Below, piece by piece: positions 6,033 through 6,457 of a stretch of 6,457 nucleotides of DNA; the stretch's first letter is position 1, and the number at the start of each line of letters is the position of its first letter. This DNA is from Planctomycetales bacterium (GTDB lineage Bacteria > Planctomycetota > Planctomycetia > Pirellulales > UBA7805): assembly GCA_011772275.1 (NCBI GenBank), contig WVZU01000154.1, positions 880 through 7,336 on the forward strand. The letters are read 5' to 3'. The notes beneath the pieces are model-generated. The model made no database searches, had not been told where the DNA came from, and worked only from the letters and a program-made list of their open reading frames with translations. Both the position numbers and the translations under genes were made by a program.

Positions 6033-6368
6033 GCCTTGTAGCCTATCGGTCCCACGTGTCACGCGTCGAGTGGAGAACAAATTTTTCCCTGGCGGGCCCA
6101 TCCGAGCACGATGCAAAGGAGCAAGGGTTCCTGGTAGATCAAGCTCGTTTTCCCCCAGGACCGAAACCCCTGCTGGTTGGTGGTTCGACCGTCCCGGCGT
6201 GAGCGACCTGTTATGTGGGGTCTTCAGAGGAATCTGTGGGTAAGAAGCGACTTGCGTAGAAGAGGAAATAGTGTTTGAAGAGAAAATTTGAGCGCAATGG
6301 CTGCCAGCAGTGGGTAGGGTTTTTCACTCAGCGATATTCTTTGGCCCGTGGAAAGCGGTAAAGCAGGT
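6033..6368. other. intergenic stretch without a convincing gene
   Basis: Two short plus-strand frames cross 6002-6243, but they have no family features, no good start and overlap the leader of the NPYQPP gene. An imperfect inverted repeat TCCTGG (6129-6134) / CCAGGA (6155-6160) is present, and about 6238-6292 is purine-rich on the plus strand and lower in GC than the genes. I see no RNA gene. Confidence 0.5.
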
Positions 6369-6457
6369 CGGTTAAGAGTATCCGGTTAAGAGTGGCGGTT
6401 AAGACTGGGATGAAATGTACTCTTACTCTTAACCGAACCCTCTTAACCGAACCCTCT
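6369..6457. repeat. facing clusters of a 13-14 base repeat (CGGTTAAGA / TCTTAACCG)
   Basis: The left cluster has CGGTTAAGA at 6369-6377, 6383-6391 and 6396-6404 (spacing 14 and 13). The right cluster has its reverse complement TCTTAACCG at 6427-6435 and 6441-6449 (spacing 14) and continues as CTCT at the window edge, so it is probably cut. CGGTTAAGAGTA (6369-6380) is perfectly complementary to 6424-6435 over 12 bases, and CGGTTAAGAGT (6383-6393) to 6425-6435 over 11. The centre between clusters is about 6405-6423. Confidence 0.8.

Noticed and set aside
6181..6200. GGTTCGACC resembling a tRNA T-loop
   Set aside because: The flanking bases do not form the 5-bp T-stem, and no acceptor or anticodon stem is found.
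6002..6243. Two short plus-strand frames
   Set aside because: They have no ribosome binding site, no family features, and overlap the start and leader of the NPYQPP gene.
6369..6457. CRISPR array or replication origin
   Set aside because: The 13-14 base period and inverted orientation do not fit CRISPR repeats and spacers, and the core does not match a DnaA box.

Overview
The window looks like chromosomal DNA from a planctomycete, probably of the Pirellulales. This rests on gene families rather than on any marker gene. One gene encodes a secreted protein with the short domain catalogued as TIGR03067, which is abundant in planctomycetes. Another encodes a small membrane protein opening with MNPYQPP, an N-terminus common in planctomycete proteins. 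GC content is high, several starts appear to be GTG, Shine-Dalgarno sequences are weak, and genes are spaced loosely in mixed orientation.

Layout from left to right. Bases 1-295 hold at most the tail of an upstream gene and the leader of a TspO/MBR membrane protein gene (296-778, +). A stand-alone B3/B4-domain gene (788-1417, +) follows 9 bases later, and the two probably form an operon. A convergent gap (1418-1586) carries one candidate terminator for each side. On the minus strand lies a VanZ-like membrane protein with an added beta-rich C-terminal domain (1587-2543). A 93-base gap separates it from a divergent gene for a 293-residue protein that I do not recognise (2637-3518, +). That gene converges, with only 27 bases between, on a complete MATE-family efflux transporter (3546-4898, -). 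A 202-base gap with degenerate repeats and a reasonable sigma-70-like promoter leads to the secreted TIGR03067 protein (5101-5601, +). A hairpin-rich convergent gap (5602-5756) separates it from the small NPYQPP membrane protein (5757-6020, -). The last 430 or so bases have no convincing gene and end in two facing clusters of a 13-14 base repeat that runs off the window.

The genes do not form an obvious pathway. Most are single transcription units: membrane proteins (TspO, VanZ-like, MATE, NPYQPP), one exported protein, one tRNA-editing-like domain protein and one unknown. I see no defence system, mobile element, CRISPR array, rRNA or tRNA. The parts most worth a second look are the facing repeat clusters at the right end, the run of three hairpins near 5714-5778, the VanZ/beta-domain fusion with its ambiguous start, and the unrecognised 293-residue protein.
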